Shown: positions 1-12,600 of the stretch, piece after piece
Layout: each line of letters begins with the position of its first letter
Position numbering within the stretch: the first letter of the stretch is position 1
Source: Rostratula benghalensis
Lineage: Eukaryota > Chordata > Aves > Charadriiformes > Rostratulidae
Length of the DNA stretch: 64,000 nucleotides
Direction of reading: 5' to 3'
Assembly: GCA_013399305.1 (NCBI GenBank)
Contig: VXAI01000021.1
Coordinates: 2,563,464 to 2,627,463, forward strand
Program-made: the position numbers and the translations under genes
The notes under the pieces: generated by a model
Told to the model about the DNA's origin: nothing
Databases searched by the model: none
Seen by the model: the letters and a program-made list of their open reading frames with translations, nothing else

Positions 1-3000
1 AAATTAAGCAAATGCACTGAGCAGTTTTTTAAGGGATGCTGATTTCTTCCGAATTGCTGCTGGCAAAAGGAGGATTGATGAGCAGGAAATCCCAGATGTC
101 CTCTGCCTATGGGCCTTCAAGCACCTGATAAAAACAGTTCAATTACACAGAGTTGTTTGAGGTTTCTTTCTTTTCCTTTTTCTTTCTTTCCTCTTATAGA
201 TCATACCAGTACCTTGTGCAAGTATTGCAACAGAAATGGTTCATCCTACTGCTTCAAAATCTTCACACTTCTTAGATTGAAGCCTGTTCTACACTGCAGC
301 TCTGAGTTGTGGCATCTAGGTTCTGTACAGTTTAAAGGATTTGAGAATGTGGTAACCAGTGGTCTGTGCTGCAGCCTCCAAATACTGCAGCCAGTTACCC
401 AGCAGCAGAGTTGTAGGGCAGGTTTGGATTTAATCCATGATATACTTGCAAACTTTCTGCTTTTTTTAAAGTAGTCTGTACTTCAGTTTAGGAATGTAAC
501 ATGTTATTGAGACAGTTCTGTCCTTATTTGTGTGTCTTATGGTTTATCTGTGAATGACATTAGAAATGCCACATTAGCTTCAGCATTTCAGGGGCACTTA
601 AGGTTTTAGGTCACTTGCAGTAAATCCAGTCTACAGTCTGCTAAAGATCTTGCTTTTAGTTAAATTATGTTTTAACTGCATTACATTTTTAGATCACTTG
701 CCTCCATGCACTGCAGCTAATGTTTTCTGTGTCTGAAAAGATAGCATGGCAGCACAACAGTTTCACTCTTTCTATAAATGAGAGTGGAAAACAATTGGTC
801 TTTACTAGGTTGGAGATGTAAAAGAAAATGGGAACCAGAGCATGGAGCATAACTTAATACCATATACAGGCATTCCCTGGCGCTCTGGGTTTTTACAGAC
901 TTTATTGTGCTGGGCCATGTTTTGCTTGCCCTGAGTTACCTGTACATGTGGTAAAATACAGTATATGTATATAGCCTTTTCATTCAACCTTCCAGTTCTC
1001 AAAAATAGTGCAAGTTAATCACCCCCTTGGGCTGCCAGGAGCATCTTAGTTGTCAGCAGGGGTGTTGCCATTACAAATATTTGACTTGTGACACCAAAAA
1101 TAATTGATTTGGTTTCTATCAACTTTTGTATTCTATGTTTATTGGAGAAAACTGGTAACTGTGAATAAGATGACAGCATTTTTCATACTACTTTGACAGT
1201 TTTGGGATATTTTCTTAAACCTACAGATTTGTAATAAATTTTCTTTTAAAAAAAACAACAACAAAACCTGTATGCTTGCTTTCATTCTGAGTGTCAAATT
1301 TGTTTACTGAGCCACGGGAAATGTCTATTGCTCTCAAGTACGTCATTTGTAAGAGGAAAATTGAACCTCTTTATAATGTCAGTGTCCTGTAGAATGCACT
1401 GTTCTTCATTTGATACTCGTTTGAACTCGCTCTTGCTTTCTTTGCTCAGTCATTTTTATGGTCTGGAAGTTTGTGTGTCTCATCTAGCTGTTAACATTTT
1501 TCTGAGCTTAGGTTGTCCCAGGTGGATCATAAGTATCTTTATGATAGTCCACTCTAGTTAAAAACTGTTTCTGGTTTGTGTCTCAAAATCTGTAGATGTT
1601 GAAGCTTTGCAGTAGTTGCTTAATGTAACGTACAAAAAAGCTGAGACAAGATCTGTTGTTTTGCTTTGTTCTTTCTTCTTTTCAATACACAAGTATCCAG
1701 TATTGGCTGATTAGTAATGTCACATTTGACAATTAATTACATTGAGTAGGTAAGCTATATCATTTCCCTGATTTAATTACTGCCTGAGTGGGGTGATACC
1801 TAATGCCCAACGTATAAAAAGCCCCCAGTTGATGCCAGTAAGTGGGAAATGAACTGGGTCCTAATCTCCTGCTCTTCTGCAGTAGCAGAAGCTGTAGAAA
1901 TGGATCCATCAGCCTTGCTTCAGCAGAATGATCATTCAAGTATGCTGGGAATTTTTATCCTTGATAAACATGATGAAACATGATAAACGTGATGAAACTG
2001 AGACCGAATTCCCTCTTTGCCCCACCAAGCTGCTGCTTATGTGCAGTCTGTGCTGGGTGGCTGGGACAGCGCTGTTTTTAGGAGCAAAAGGCTGTGCCAA
2101 AGTGAAAGCAAGGTAAATTTGTGATGTTTTAGGCGTTTGGATGTGGAAGAAACTATTTTGTGGTAGCAGGTGAACGATGTCTTTGGAAATGGTGTATTTT
2201 ATTGCCTTTGCCAGCAGGGATCTCCCTTAGCCTGTGCTTCGGGAACATCAGGCATCTGATTTGTTTGGTGGTGCTGGGGTTTGTTTGGGGTGGAGGGTGG
2301 AGTTGGAGAGGGGTTGGGAGTGCAGTGGTTTGTATTTTGGGTTAGTTGATTCAGAGTGGGTATCTATCTGCACAATCAGGCAAGCAGCTTTCTTCTGGAC
2401 CAAAGATCTGGTTACCTCCATAACATCTTCCTTTGGGGGAAAAAGATAAGTACTTGCCACTGTTTTGTGCCGAGCTCCGAAAAAAAAATCGGGTGTCTGA
2501 AGAATTGAACTAAAGTAGAAATAATGTGGTCCTACTTGGACAGGGCTGGGTGTGATTTGTGGCACAAGCACATCTAGAAGGCCTTAAATTAGCCTTAACA
2601 GATCCATATAATAATTTCATTCAAAGACAGGATTGTGACATTCTTCTGACTCACATTTTATGTGTATGTGGTGTTTTTATCCCACAGAGGAACTTTCTCC
2701 TGATGGAGTAAAGAAATATAAAACCAAAGAAATCTATTATGTGGGGAGAAAAATCAATGGTAATAGTATGCTTTATCTGCCCTCCTGATGGTTTGAGGAG
2801 ATTGTTACTGCTCTTCATATCCTGATGCTTGCCCAATATCCATGTCACAAACCTGTTATTTTTTTCTGGTAGACTAAACCATGAAATGTTATATGCTGGG
2901 GAATTTGGTGGTCTGTTGTTTGTTGTTTTTTTTTTTCTTCCTAAGCTTCTCCATGCTCAAGTTACTCTGCTTTCTCAAATTTCTATCATTAAGTTTTGTT

Positions 3001-6000
3001 CATATTTTCTTAAAACTGCAATGGTGATTCCTTTGTAGATCTAGGTTTTGTTAGTATTGATCATAAATACCTTTGGTCTTAACTAAGCTGAATGAAAAAA
3101 AAAAGACAATCTTTATTTGTAATTCAACCATCTTTATAGTTTGTGATGCTGGTATGAAGAGTTATGATTGTGTTACTGTGGATTGGTTTGTTTGTTTTGA
3201 AACTCCATGCTCTTTTGCACTCACGTTGGATTATTTTGGCTGTTACTGAGAGTTACAAAAGCAGTGGCATCTCTGTTATCTTTTTCACTTGAGAATTTGC
3301 TTTTGTTTCTAGAGCAGGATCTCTTAGTCACAGCAGTTCCTTAGCATATCCTTTTTTTCCCCTTCAAAATTAAATGTTATCCATCATTTCCTTTTTAATG
3401 CTTGCAGTTAACTTATGTTTTTGTTACAGACGATGATGAAATTGATGTGCTTTGCCAAACTCAATGAGAAAGGAAGAACTAGCTCCACCTGGGGCAAGGA
3501 CCAGTCTGCTGTAATGTTATACAATTTCTCAAAAATCCTTCATGTGAAGGCAAAGCAAAGCAGCGAGCAGCTGTGCATTTGCTCCCCAGTCGCGGCCCTG
3601 CGCGCCGGTCGTGCAGGCAGTGTGCCCCTCAGCCAGAGCCGACAAGGCCTGCGCTAAGTGAACCTGACATCACGAGGTTGGTAAAATAAACCAGGTTATT
3701 CCCAATAGCTGTCAACAGAGCTTTTGCAATGGGAATTATTGCTCCTTTTATTTTCGCTCTGATTTAATTATTTACCTCTTTTCCAAAACCAAAAATAAAT
3801 GTTTTTGTAGCTCAAGGAGATTGGTAAGAGAAAAGGTTTGCTTCTGAGTTGTTACTGTGAAGATAAACCCATGGAAATCCCTCTGGGGTTCTGCTTGCTT
3901 CCTTCCTTCCTTCCCATTCAGGTCTCTGAGAGTTAGCTGCATCTCTTAATGATGTCTCAGAAAAGTCAGAGAGCTGAATTTTATACAAAACCTAATGCAA
4001 TTGCTTGAAAAAGTAAAGAGGGTGCTGTGAAGTAAGGCAGTAATACTAAAGAAAGAAAAGAGAGGAAGAAGGGATACTGCAGGAAAAAAAAAAGAAAAGG
4101 GGGGGGAGGGAGAATTACACCAGAGGGAATAAATAGCAGGTAAGTGTGATGTTAAAGGAGAAAAGTATTAAGTATCAGTAACAATGTTAGCATTGTTAAT
4201 CTGTCCAGGTGGAATAGGTTAAGTGCTGTCACCTATCAAAAATGTATGATGTTGGTTATGTTTTCTATTTTCAAAGCTGAATCTCCGTTGTATTTTTTCC
4301 TGCTGTCATGGAAATGCTACAAGTTTAAGGTGAAGGCAAGGTCTTAAAAAACACAGCAGGAGGACAAAGTAGTGCTGTTTAATTTTTTTATTATTATTTG
4401 AGATTTTTGTTGTTGTTGTTATTATTCACCCCCCTATTTTTGCTGGCTGGCTGAGGCATCGGGGAGCTGGTTCATGATGGAGGTGATGCAGTTCCAGGTG
4501 TTGCGCGCTCTTGCCTTGTGGAGGGTCTTGAACCTGCCAGAGGTGAGTTGTGAAAGCACAGTCCTACAGGGCACTGGTGCTTGTGGGGCACATTGGTCTG
4601 AGATGAGCACAACAGATGGCAGCGTGCTCCTGGTTTAAATAACTAGTTAGGTATTGAGGGGAAAGGGCCTGCTTGATGCTTGCCTGTTTTTACTCAAGGA
4701 GAATAAAGTCCTGTTCAGTCTGTAATAGCAGTACAAATATGAATTTACAATTGTGAATCTGACTTCAGCATTTTTATGCGAAAACATACTAATCCAAAAT
4801 TAAAGATACTATGTGCTTAGTATATTCTGTTACTACTGAGATTAAAATCCAGGCCACGACGTAACACTGCCATACAGCCATGGTAGTTTCTTTGTACGTG
4901 TGGAGGAAGCATTGTGACCAACTGCATGTTTATGCCTACAGTAACTGAAATCCCATGCTGTTAATACTTTATCAATTTTTGTCCCTTCATCCAATTTTCA
5001 AGGAAATCTTAGAAAAGAAAAAGTACCTTGATATTCTGTGTTGTGATGGTGGCAGTTATTTATTCTGTGCTTTCAATTATGCAAACTCCCATTTTAATTT
5101 TGCAATAGGCCTGTATCAATATTATTTTTTGTTGTCATGTGTGTCATTTTTGGTGATGGCTCTGTTTAAAGAAGTTGTAACTTTAACAAGCCATCTGTTA
5201 ACCTTATGCAGACAGAAAATGCTTTTGTCAATTACGCTAATGAAATCACAAAAATAATTTCCTGGTCTCCAGTTGTAACCCAGTCATCCTATCTTCTGTC
5301 AATAGGAGGATATTGAAACATACAGGAAAATAGGTGCACACTTTTATCCTGCCCTGCAATATAGCCACAGTGTTGTATGTTAGTGCAGCAAATTGTAATT
5401 AGCAGGTGATGTCAGAAGGTTTTATTTTCCATTAAAAATTCTTTGTAGTGCGCAAACTCTTTTATGCAACATCAGAGAGTTTCCTCATTAGTCAGGTAGG
5501 AAGGCTGGGCACAGAAACCATGGGAAAACATTTTGAGTTTATGCCAGCCTGATTAGTAAAGATTTTGATTTCAAGAATTAAGAGAGTAGAAAGGAAGGAA
5601 GGAGAAATACTTCTGCTTAGGTGGGAATAAACAAAATGTAAAATAACTCCATTTTGTCATTTGGGATGAGGCCACTGGAATGGCTGAACGGAAAGAGGAT
5701 AAATAATGGATAGAAATGTCTGGAGTAATGAGAAAGGAGGAATCAGTGGTGAAAACATGGAAGGGCAAGGAAGGACTCCAGCTTCATCAGCGTTTTACAT
5801 GGAAGACATTTGTGAAGGGATAAAAATAAACATGGGAAATTGTCTATGAACTGCTAAATGTAGGTCCAAGGAAAGTGTTTGAGGGACCTAAATATAATAG
5901 CACTGTGCAACGTAAGCTGCTTGGAAAGTCCCAAGCCCAAATGAAGGGAAGATTTGTCCTTTTCCTTTTCCTCCTCTTGGAGAGGATTTGACAAATCCTA

Positions 6001-8918
6001 GAAGCAGGTAGGAGACAGATGCAGAAGATACTGTGTGGAGTTGCCCTGAAGTGGGGCTGCAGTTTCCTAGGCCAACTCCTGCATGGCACACGTGTTTATG
6101 GGTATGAGGGACAAACCCAGCAAGAACAGCCAGATTTAGTCCCAGGAGGCAAACTTCTTGTAGCCTTCTTGCTTCTTCAGCCTTTCTGAATGCTACAGCA
6201 GGTGGGTAGGGACATGCCCCCGTGCTGGGGCAGCATCTATGTGAGTGTGTATTGGAGCCCACCATGCTCACTTTCCTCTCGACCAGTGCTCTCAGCAATG
6301 AACTTAAGGATCAGAATTGGATTTTTTATTGCAATGTTATCACTAACTTTCACCAACAGGTCTGGAGCCAACCCTAAAGATGGAAGTGTTGAAAATAATC
6401 ACAGTGCTTCTTCAGAGATACCATCTTTTTGCATTGAAAGAGCTTTTGATACCACAGTACCCTTTGTGTGGTAGACTTATTTTTGGTCCATGATGTAAAG
6501 GTTGAGTGTGCTTTTTTGGAAGAACCCGCTGAACGTGACATGTCATGATGTTGCCCTTACAGGGTAAAGGGACTGCTTTCATGGTTTATTGAACCAGTCA
6601 TTCTGTGGATCCCTGAGTTTGCTCAGACTTGAAAGAGGTAAACTTAATTAAATTATACAAAGCTTTTTCCTTCTCACATGTGCTCTGGTCCTTTCTCCTC
6701 TTCTGAGATAACAAAAAGCTTACAAATAACAGGCGCAGCCTTTTTTGTTGTTGTTGACCTGTGGCAGAAGGTCAGCAGTAGAAAGATTATGCACAGGTAC
6801 AATATATGCATGGCGTCGGAGGAAAAGGACACATGGGTGTTTGGAATGAGGTTGTTGGGTGTTTTTTTAATTTAAATTCCTGTGTTAAGTTGGCAACAGG
6901 ATAAAACTGTCAAGGTATCGGTATTGCCTATTGCAGACCAAGATAATTTTGGGAAAAAGTGGTAATGTTCAAGTTGAAACCTTACCAAATGAGAGGAAAG
7001 AGAAAAGAGGTTTGAATTCAGTTCTCTGCTTATCCAAAGGGTTTTTTTATATTTAATCCCCTTAAATCGAGTAACCCCTTGCTGCCTTGCAATGTGATTC
7101 AGCAGCAAATCTGGATTAAGTGTTGTCCCCCAGACAGAAGTGACTGCCTGTTCAGTTGTACTGCTCAACCCTCTGCCCGCGTGGTTTTGAGAGCAGAGCC
7201 ACAAATTTAGAGTGGTTTCTCTGGCCACAGATGGAGAGCGTTGTGTAAAAGCACATCCTTGTCCAAATGTGGGCTTCCTGCCTCCTCTCAAAGAGAGCTG
7301 TTCCTGGCAGCAGTTCAGGCCCCCCTGTCCTAATACTGCAGCTTCATTTCTAGTCTCCTGTATGTGCTGGGGAGGTTTATGAAGGGAGATGTAATCACAG
7401 GAAAGACTGCTTCCTTATATTCCACTACATGTGCTTATGTCATATGTTTGCCATTCACAAATGACATAGTACACGTCTATGCAGATGTCATTTGTGATCT
7501 TTTTTCATGTGAATTTACACCTGCCTATCAGGAAATTCATTATGGACTGTATTTTCTCACTTTTTTTTTTTGTACTAATAATTAAGAGAAAGTACTTGGG
7601 CTGAAAAAAGCTCAATAAAAGCAAGAAATACCAAATCTAATTAATCTCCTTTGTTCTCTGGGGCAATTCTCCTATCAATTGAAAAAAAAAAAGTTAATTA
7701 AGCACTATTTGTTCTTGACTAAAAGAAGATTTAAAAATAAGCAAATATTTTGTCTGGGTATTTTAAAAATTAGTTTGACTCATCTAAACCGAACTTTTTT
7801 CCATTTTTTCCCCCCTAAAAATTAGTACTCTCTTTTCTCATCCCTAGCTCTTTTCCACATGATTCCTAAAAGCCCTGTGACAAGATGGGAGCTGTAGTGT
7901 TAGTTCAGTAAATACGCTGTTGGGAATTGTACCAAACTTTACTTGCACAAAACTTTTTTGTTAAATCTTCCCTAACCTGTTCTGGTCTACACTTGCATCC
8001 TCTTGTCAATATTCAGTTATACGTCTGCTCACAGTTTACCACCCTAATCTTTTATCCATTATCCTGGACGCTGTTTAGCTAATGCTTTTAGTCTTGAATA
8101 TTCTTATAATGTTATATTTTTCTGAAACAAAATTTTGCACCAAGTGTTACTGAAAGCAAAGCCCTTTAATCAGGCAGATGAAACTCATTAGTGTTGTGTT
8201 TCAAGGAGCCTTTCTTTGATGCAAACTAATTAATTTTTCCCCATTGCAAAATTTTCCTAACTATAATGGGAGCTAAAATCTAATAAGATAAAAGAAACTC
8301 ATAGGGGGAAAAAACATCTGTCATGAGAACACAGCAAGATGAACAGCTTTTGCTAATCTTGGAAATGTTGATGTGTTTCACAGCTCCGAGGCTGAACATT
8401 TTGCAGTTGCAGGGCCGTGCTGTGAATTGATGAGTTTACATTGCTTGCTGGTTTTCATCCTTACAGCAGAAGGTAACTGTGACTTAATTTACTTTATTCT
8501 TGCTGACCAGTGGTCAGTGTTAGGCCCGAGGCCACAACTTGCCCTTGGTGGCAAAATGGTGTTTTGCTGTGTGAATTCCAGGATTTCAGTGAATGGGGGT
8601 GCGTGTGGCAGAAATCTGCAGACAGAACAGTCCAAGCTCATTTCCCTTTGAAACGCTGATGGAACATAACAGATTGGCTAGGAACAAAATATCTGGCCAC
8701 CTTCTCGGTTTCAGAAAGGCTGATCGTTTACAGCAAGGTTCTGAAACAAATAGAAAAATCCTGTTTTAACAGGCAGGCGACCCAACTGTGATGGTTTGGA
8801 CCTTAGAGTCAGCTCGTGATTTCTCTTGCTATTTTTAAGGTGCGCAAAGCATATTGAATGCAGTCTTTCTGCTTCTTACATTCCAGAAATCTAATGATGG
8901 GTTAATTTCCTAAATGAA
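1..8918. other. Upstream intergenic DNA without recognisable genes
   Basis: AT-rich sequence with many stops in all frames. I see no exon of a known family and no long conserved reading frame. It contains a possible poly(A) signal near 1,233, a GC-rich open patch at 4,456-4,542 (see findings), a short CTTC microsatellite near 3,898, and a poly-purine run with G8 near 4,085-4,108. In mammals the next gene upstream of TPH1 on the same strand is SAAL1, so the 3' end of that gene may lie at or before the left edge. I could not identify any SAAL1 coding exon here. Confidence 0.5.
1233..1238 (+). terminator. Candidate poly(A) signal AATAAA of an upstream gene
   Basis: AATAAA followed about 12 bases later by an A-rich stretch and then T/GT-rich sequence, the arrangement of a cleavage and polyadenylation site. 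It would end a plus-strand transcript coming from the left of the window, with SAAL1 the best guess by synteny. Chance AATAAA hexamers are common in AT-rich DNA, so this is weak. Confidence 0.25.
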
Positions 8919-9620
8919 TATCACAGGATATCAGGCATTGGAAGGGACCTTGAAAGACCATCTAGTCCAATACCCCTGCCGGAACAGGAACACCTAGATC
9001 AAGTCACACAGGAACGTGTCCAGGTGGGTTTTGAATATCTCCAGAGAAGGAGACTCCACAACCTCTCTGGGCAGCCTATTCCAGTGTTCCATCATCTTCA
9101 CTGTGAGGTTTTTCCTCATATTTGAGTGGAACTTCCTATATTCCAGCTTGCGCCCGTTGCCCCTTGTCCTATCATTGGCTGTTACTGAGAAGAGCCTGGC
9201 ACCATCCTCCTGACACTCACCCTTTACATATTTATAAACATTAATGAGGTCACCCCGCAGTCTCCTCTTCTCCAAGCTAAAGAGACCCAGCTCCCTCAGC
9301 CTTTCCTCCTACAAGAGATGCTCCACTCCCTTTTATCATCTTTGTAGCCCTGCCCTGGACTCTCTCCAGCAGTTCCCTGTCCTTCTTGAACGCAGGGGCC
9401 CAGAACTGGACACAATATTCCAGATGGGGTCTCACCAGGGCAGAGTAGAGAAGGAGTAGGACCTCTCTCAACCTACTTACCATGCGCCTTTTAATACACC
9501 CCAGGATGCCATTGGCCTTCTTGCCAACAAGGGAACATGTTGGCTCATGGTCATCTTGCTGTCTACCAGGACCCCCATGTCCCTTTCCCCTACACTGCTC
9601 TCCATTTATAAGTATCTGGA
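8919..9620 (-). mobile_element. CR1 LINE, 3' part, antisense
   Basis: The minus strand reads as the C-terminal part of CR1 ORF2 (reverse transcriptase protein). Recognisable blocks are a 'KKANGILGC' segment, '[17 protein letters not shown]', '[13 protein letters not shown]' and '[16 protein letters not shown]', followed by the short CR1 3' tail near 8,919-8,990. The reading frame is broken near 9,276 and the 5' part is missing, the usual state of a truncated, dead CR1 copy. Homology fades around 9,600-9,640. It lies about 8 kb upstream of TPH1. Confidence 0.92.
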
Positions 9621-12600
9621 GAGACGGTAGAGGCTGGTTACTGGCACACGCCCATGGTAAGGCTGCGCTGTCAGAAGTGCCTGAAGAGCTCTCATTCTCT
9701 TTTTTGAGTGGATCAAAGTCTGCTGTATCGCTTTCTGAGCTGTGCTTACTCATATCATTAACAAGTACAAAGCTTTCTCCTTTGTTAGCTTGTTCCACCT
9801 CACTTTGAATGCAAAATATGCTGCTGTTATACTAATTAGGCCAACAGGCTGAGGTTAACAAACACTCAATCACTTCTCTTATCAGCAGTCTTATTTATGC
9901 ATTTGACTATTTTGCTTTGTGTTTGCCTGTGATGCAAAAGAACTGGATAATGTTTAAGGTTTTTGAATAGAAATGATAATGCGGTACAAATAGCGCTAGT
10001 GGAGTGGTTCCTCAATGAACGGAGTCCACATCTACTACACTTTCTGCTTCAGGGATGGAAAAATACCAGGTTAGAAGTAATCCCTGGCTTTGGAGCCCAT
10101 GTTACTCTGTGTGCTGAGAGCAACTGTTTTCAATGCTGATGGGTGAGGTTGCCTGTGGTTCTTGGACATTGTTCTCCTTGGATGCTTTGTGTTTCATCTT
10201 CAGGATAAGTGTTTTGCAGTCTGAGCTCTCTGCAGCTCACAGCAATGGTAGCTTTGGTGCCAGAGCCCTCAGCATCAAGTGGCTTCTCAGCCTCTCTCCC
10301 CTTGCGAGGGCTTTGGGGCTGATGGACAGCAGTGGTGCAGAGCAGCTGCGTACCCTTGGTTTGGGCTGCTGTGAAAACAGCTCTTCATTCACCCTTGCTG
10401 GAGCTATGTGGTAGGTATGATGTGCCTGGCCATGTCCCTCGCTCGCTCATCCGAGCTGGACCACAGACCTGCTTGCCACTATGGACTTGTCTGGAGATCT
10501 TCTGGCTGCACCTGGATGTTATCCTTAGGTCAGCCCTACTCCCCTTGCTCAGGCGCAGTGGCACTGCCCACCCTCCTGGCTGTCATCTCTGCACCTGCAA
10601 CTGTGAGCAGGGCTGTGAAGTCCTGCAGGAGGGACATGGATGCATGACCCTTTATTTTACAGTTTGGGTAGTCATTTGAATATTCACCCAGGAGAGCAGG
10701 ATTGGCGCTTGTTCCCAAGAGGAACAGTATTTGTAGAACTCAGGTAATGCTAATGGAAATGCAAGATTTCCTCCTCCTTTCTAAGCTGTGCTGTATTTCC
10801 AGGTAGTACAGAGACCAGTTTGTCAAGCTCTCTGCTTGGCTTTCCCCACCCCTGCTTGATGGTTGTCACTGGACTAAATCTTATTTGCTATAGTAACAAT
10901 GAGGATTTTTGCTGACTGGTACAGGAGCAAAACTCTGTTGCTTCCTTCAGTTTTAACTTAATGTGACATGGCCAACACTTGGCAGAATTAGAGAAAGAAA
11001 AAAACAAAAAAAGAGATGTAACTGGTGCTTCTGTACCCACTAACTCCAGAGTAGTGGAAGCCGAGAGCTCTTTCGCGATTTTGGTTCCCAGTCAGGTCAG
11101 ATGACAGTTTCATTTAAAAAGTAGCTGATACTGAATTTGTGATAAGGTATTCCCTGGTGAAAACAAACCAGAGTGTGGTTTCTCTCTTGCCCCAGCAGTG
11201 TCTCAGCTAGCCTTTCCTAAAATGCTTGCAAAGATGTTGTTAGGAAAAACTACGCTTTGTTTGCTCAGAGCAGCATGTAGCTCATGTCACTCTTGATTTT
11301 GTTTAGCTTTGATGAAAAGGGAAATATTACCTGCCTCAGATGAAAGGGCTAATATTATTTCTTTAAACAGTCAAAAGCAAATATACAAACAGTGAACGGT
11401 CTGTTGGTTAGATGTGCTTCAGCAGACTTACACAGCATCTCTGACTTTTCCAAATAAGCTCGCTTAAAGGCTATTGATACTACAGCTGGCTGAATCACGC
11501 TGAGTGGGTAATTTGCCTGACTGGTTCTTGCACTTTTTGTTGGAAAAAGATATTTCTAAATGATTTTAATAATTGCATAACTTAAATTCCCCTTTTTCTT
11601 TGGTTGCCTCTTAATCGCTTATGAATGAATTGCTTTATTATTCAACAGCTATTCAGTAACATGGAGAGTTAACTGATTGCTACACCCTCGTGGGGATGTG
11701 GTCCTCTTACCAGTAGCTGAGTTATTGCACTGAGACTGATGTTTCTCGGTGGTTGTTCCGAGTACAGGGCATGACACTGTCCTAGCCTCACACTGGTGAA
11801 AGGTTGGGTGAATTGCCCTGGGAAGTGCTTGTTGGAAGAAAGGTAGTTTGCAGAAGGGAGGAAATGGAAGAACTCCCTCGTTGAAAGCTGGGGATTTCAG
11901 ATCCATACAATGCTATAAACTTTGAAAAGCTTTTGTTTTTGGAGCTGTTTAACTGCCAGCATGTAGGCAAATGACATGAAACACAATGATAGGTTGTCTC
12001 CTTTAAGTGGTAGAAGTCAAAGTTTGGGAGAATGAATATAAGAAAGTGAATGGGAATATAAGAAAGTGAATGGGAGCAAGTGCTGCTGCTTAGGTGTGGT
12101 TATGATCAATGCTTTATAAATATTAAAAATCAGTAGAAGAAAATGAGTCAGATTTTCAGACCAGCAGTTTTTCAGACAGCAGTATATTAGGGCATCCATA
12201 AAATGGAAGCAGAATATAAGATCTGTAAAACCTGTACTGGAAACCAAAGTGTTTCAAAGGACTGCACAATGTACATCTTCACTCTTCTGTGCAATTTCCA
12301 CAGTGCTTGCCTAAGTGCCATGTGATTCTTAAAGACATAACTTGTCTGGAGCAGTTAATTAATGGCAAGGCAGAGGGCTGTGATTAGAATTTGCAGTAGT
12401 CTAGTCTGGAAAAGGTAATTATGATTAGAGCAGACTTAGTATTAAATCGTATTAAACCTCTTTTGTCCAGGGATTTAACACTTCATAACTTTTTCTGGAA
12501 AAGCTAGAAGTAGCCACATTGCTTCAGGCAAATGATCCTGGTTGGAAAGGCAAATGGCTGGGTCAAATGAAGTACAAGGAAAGGCTGAGGAGGCTCATAC

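Noticed and set aside
9277..9798. 173-codon minus-strand frame as a host gene
   Set aside because: Its central and C-terminal part is CR1 ORF2, so it belongs to the repeat.
10100..10650. GC-richer block with overlapping short frames
   Set aside because: No protein or repeat family recognised; frames on both strands are short and overlap each other.
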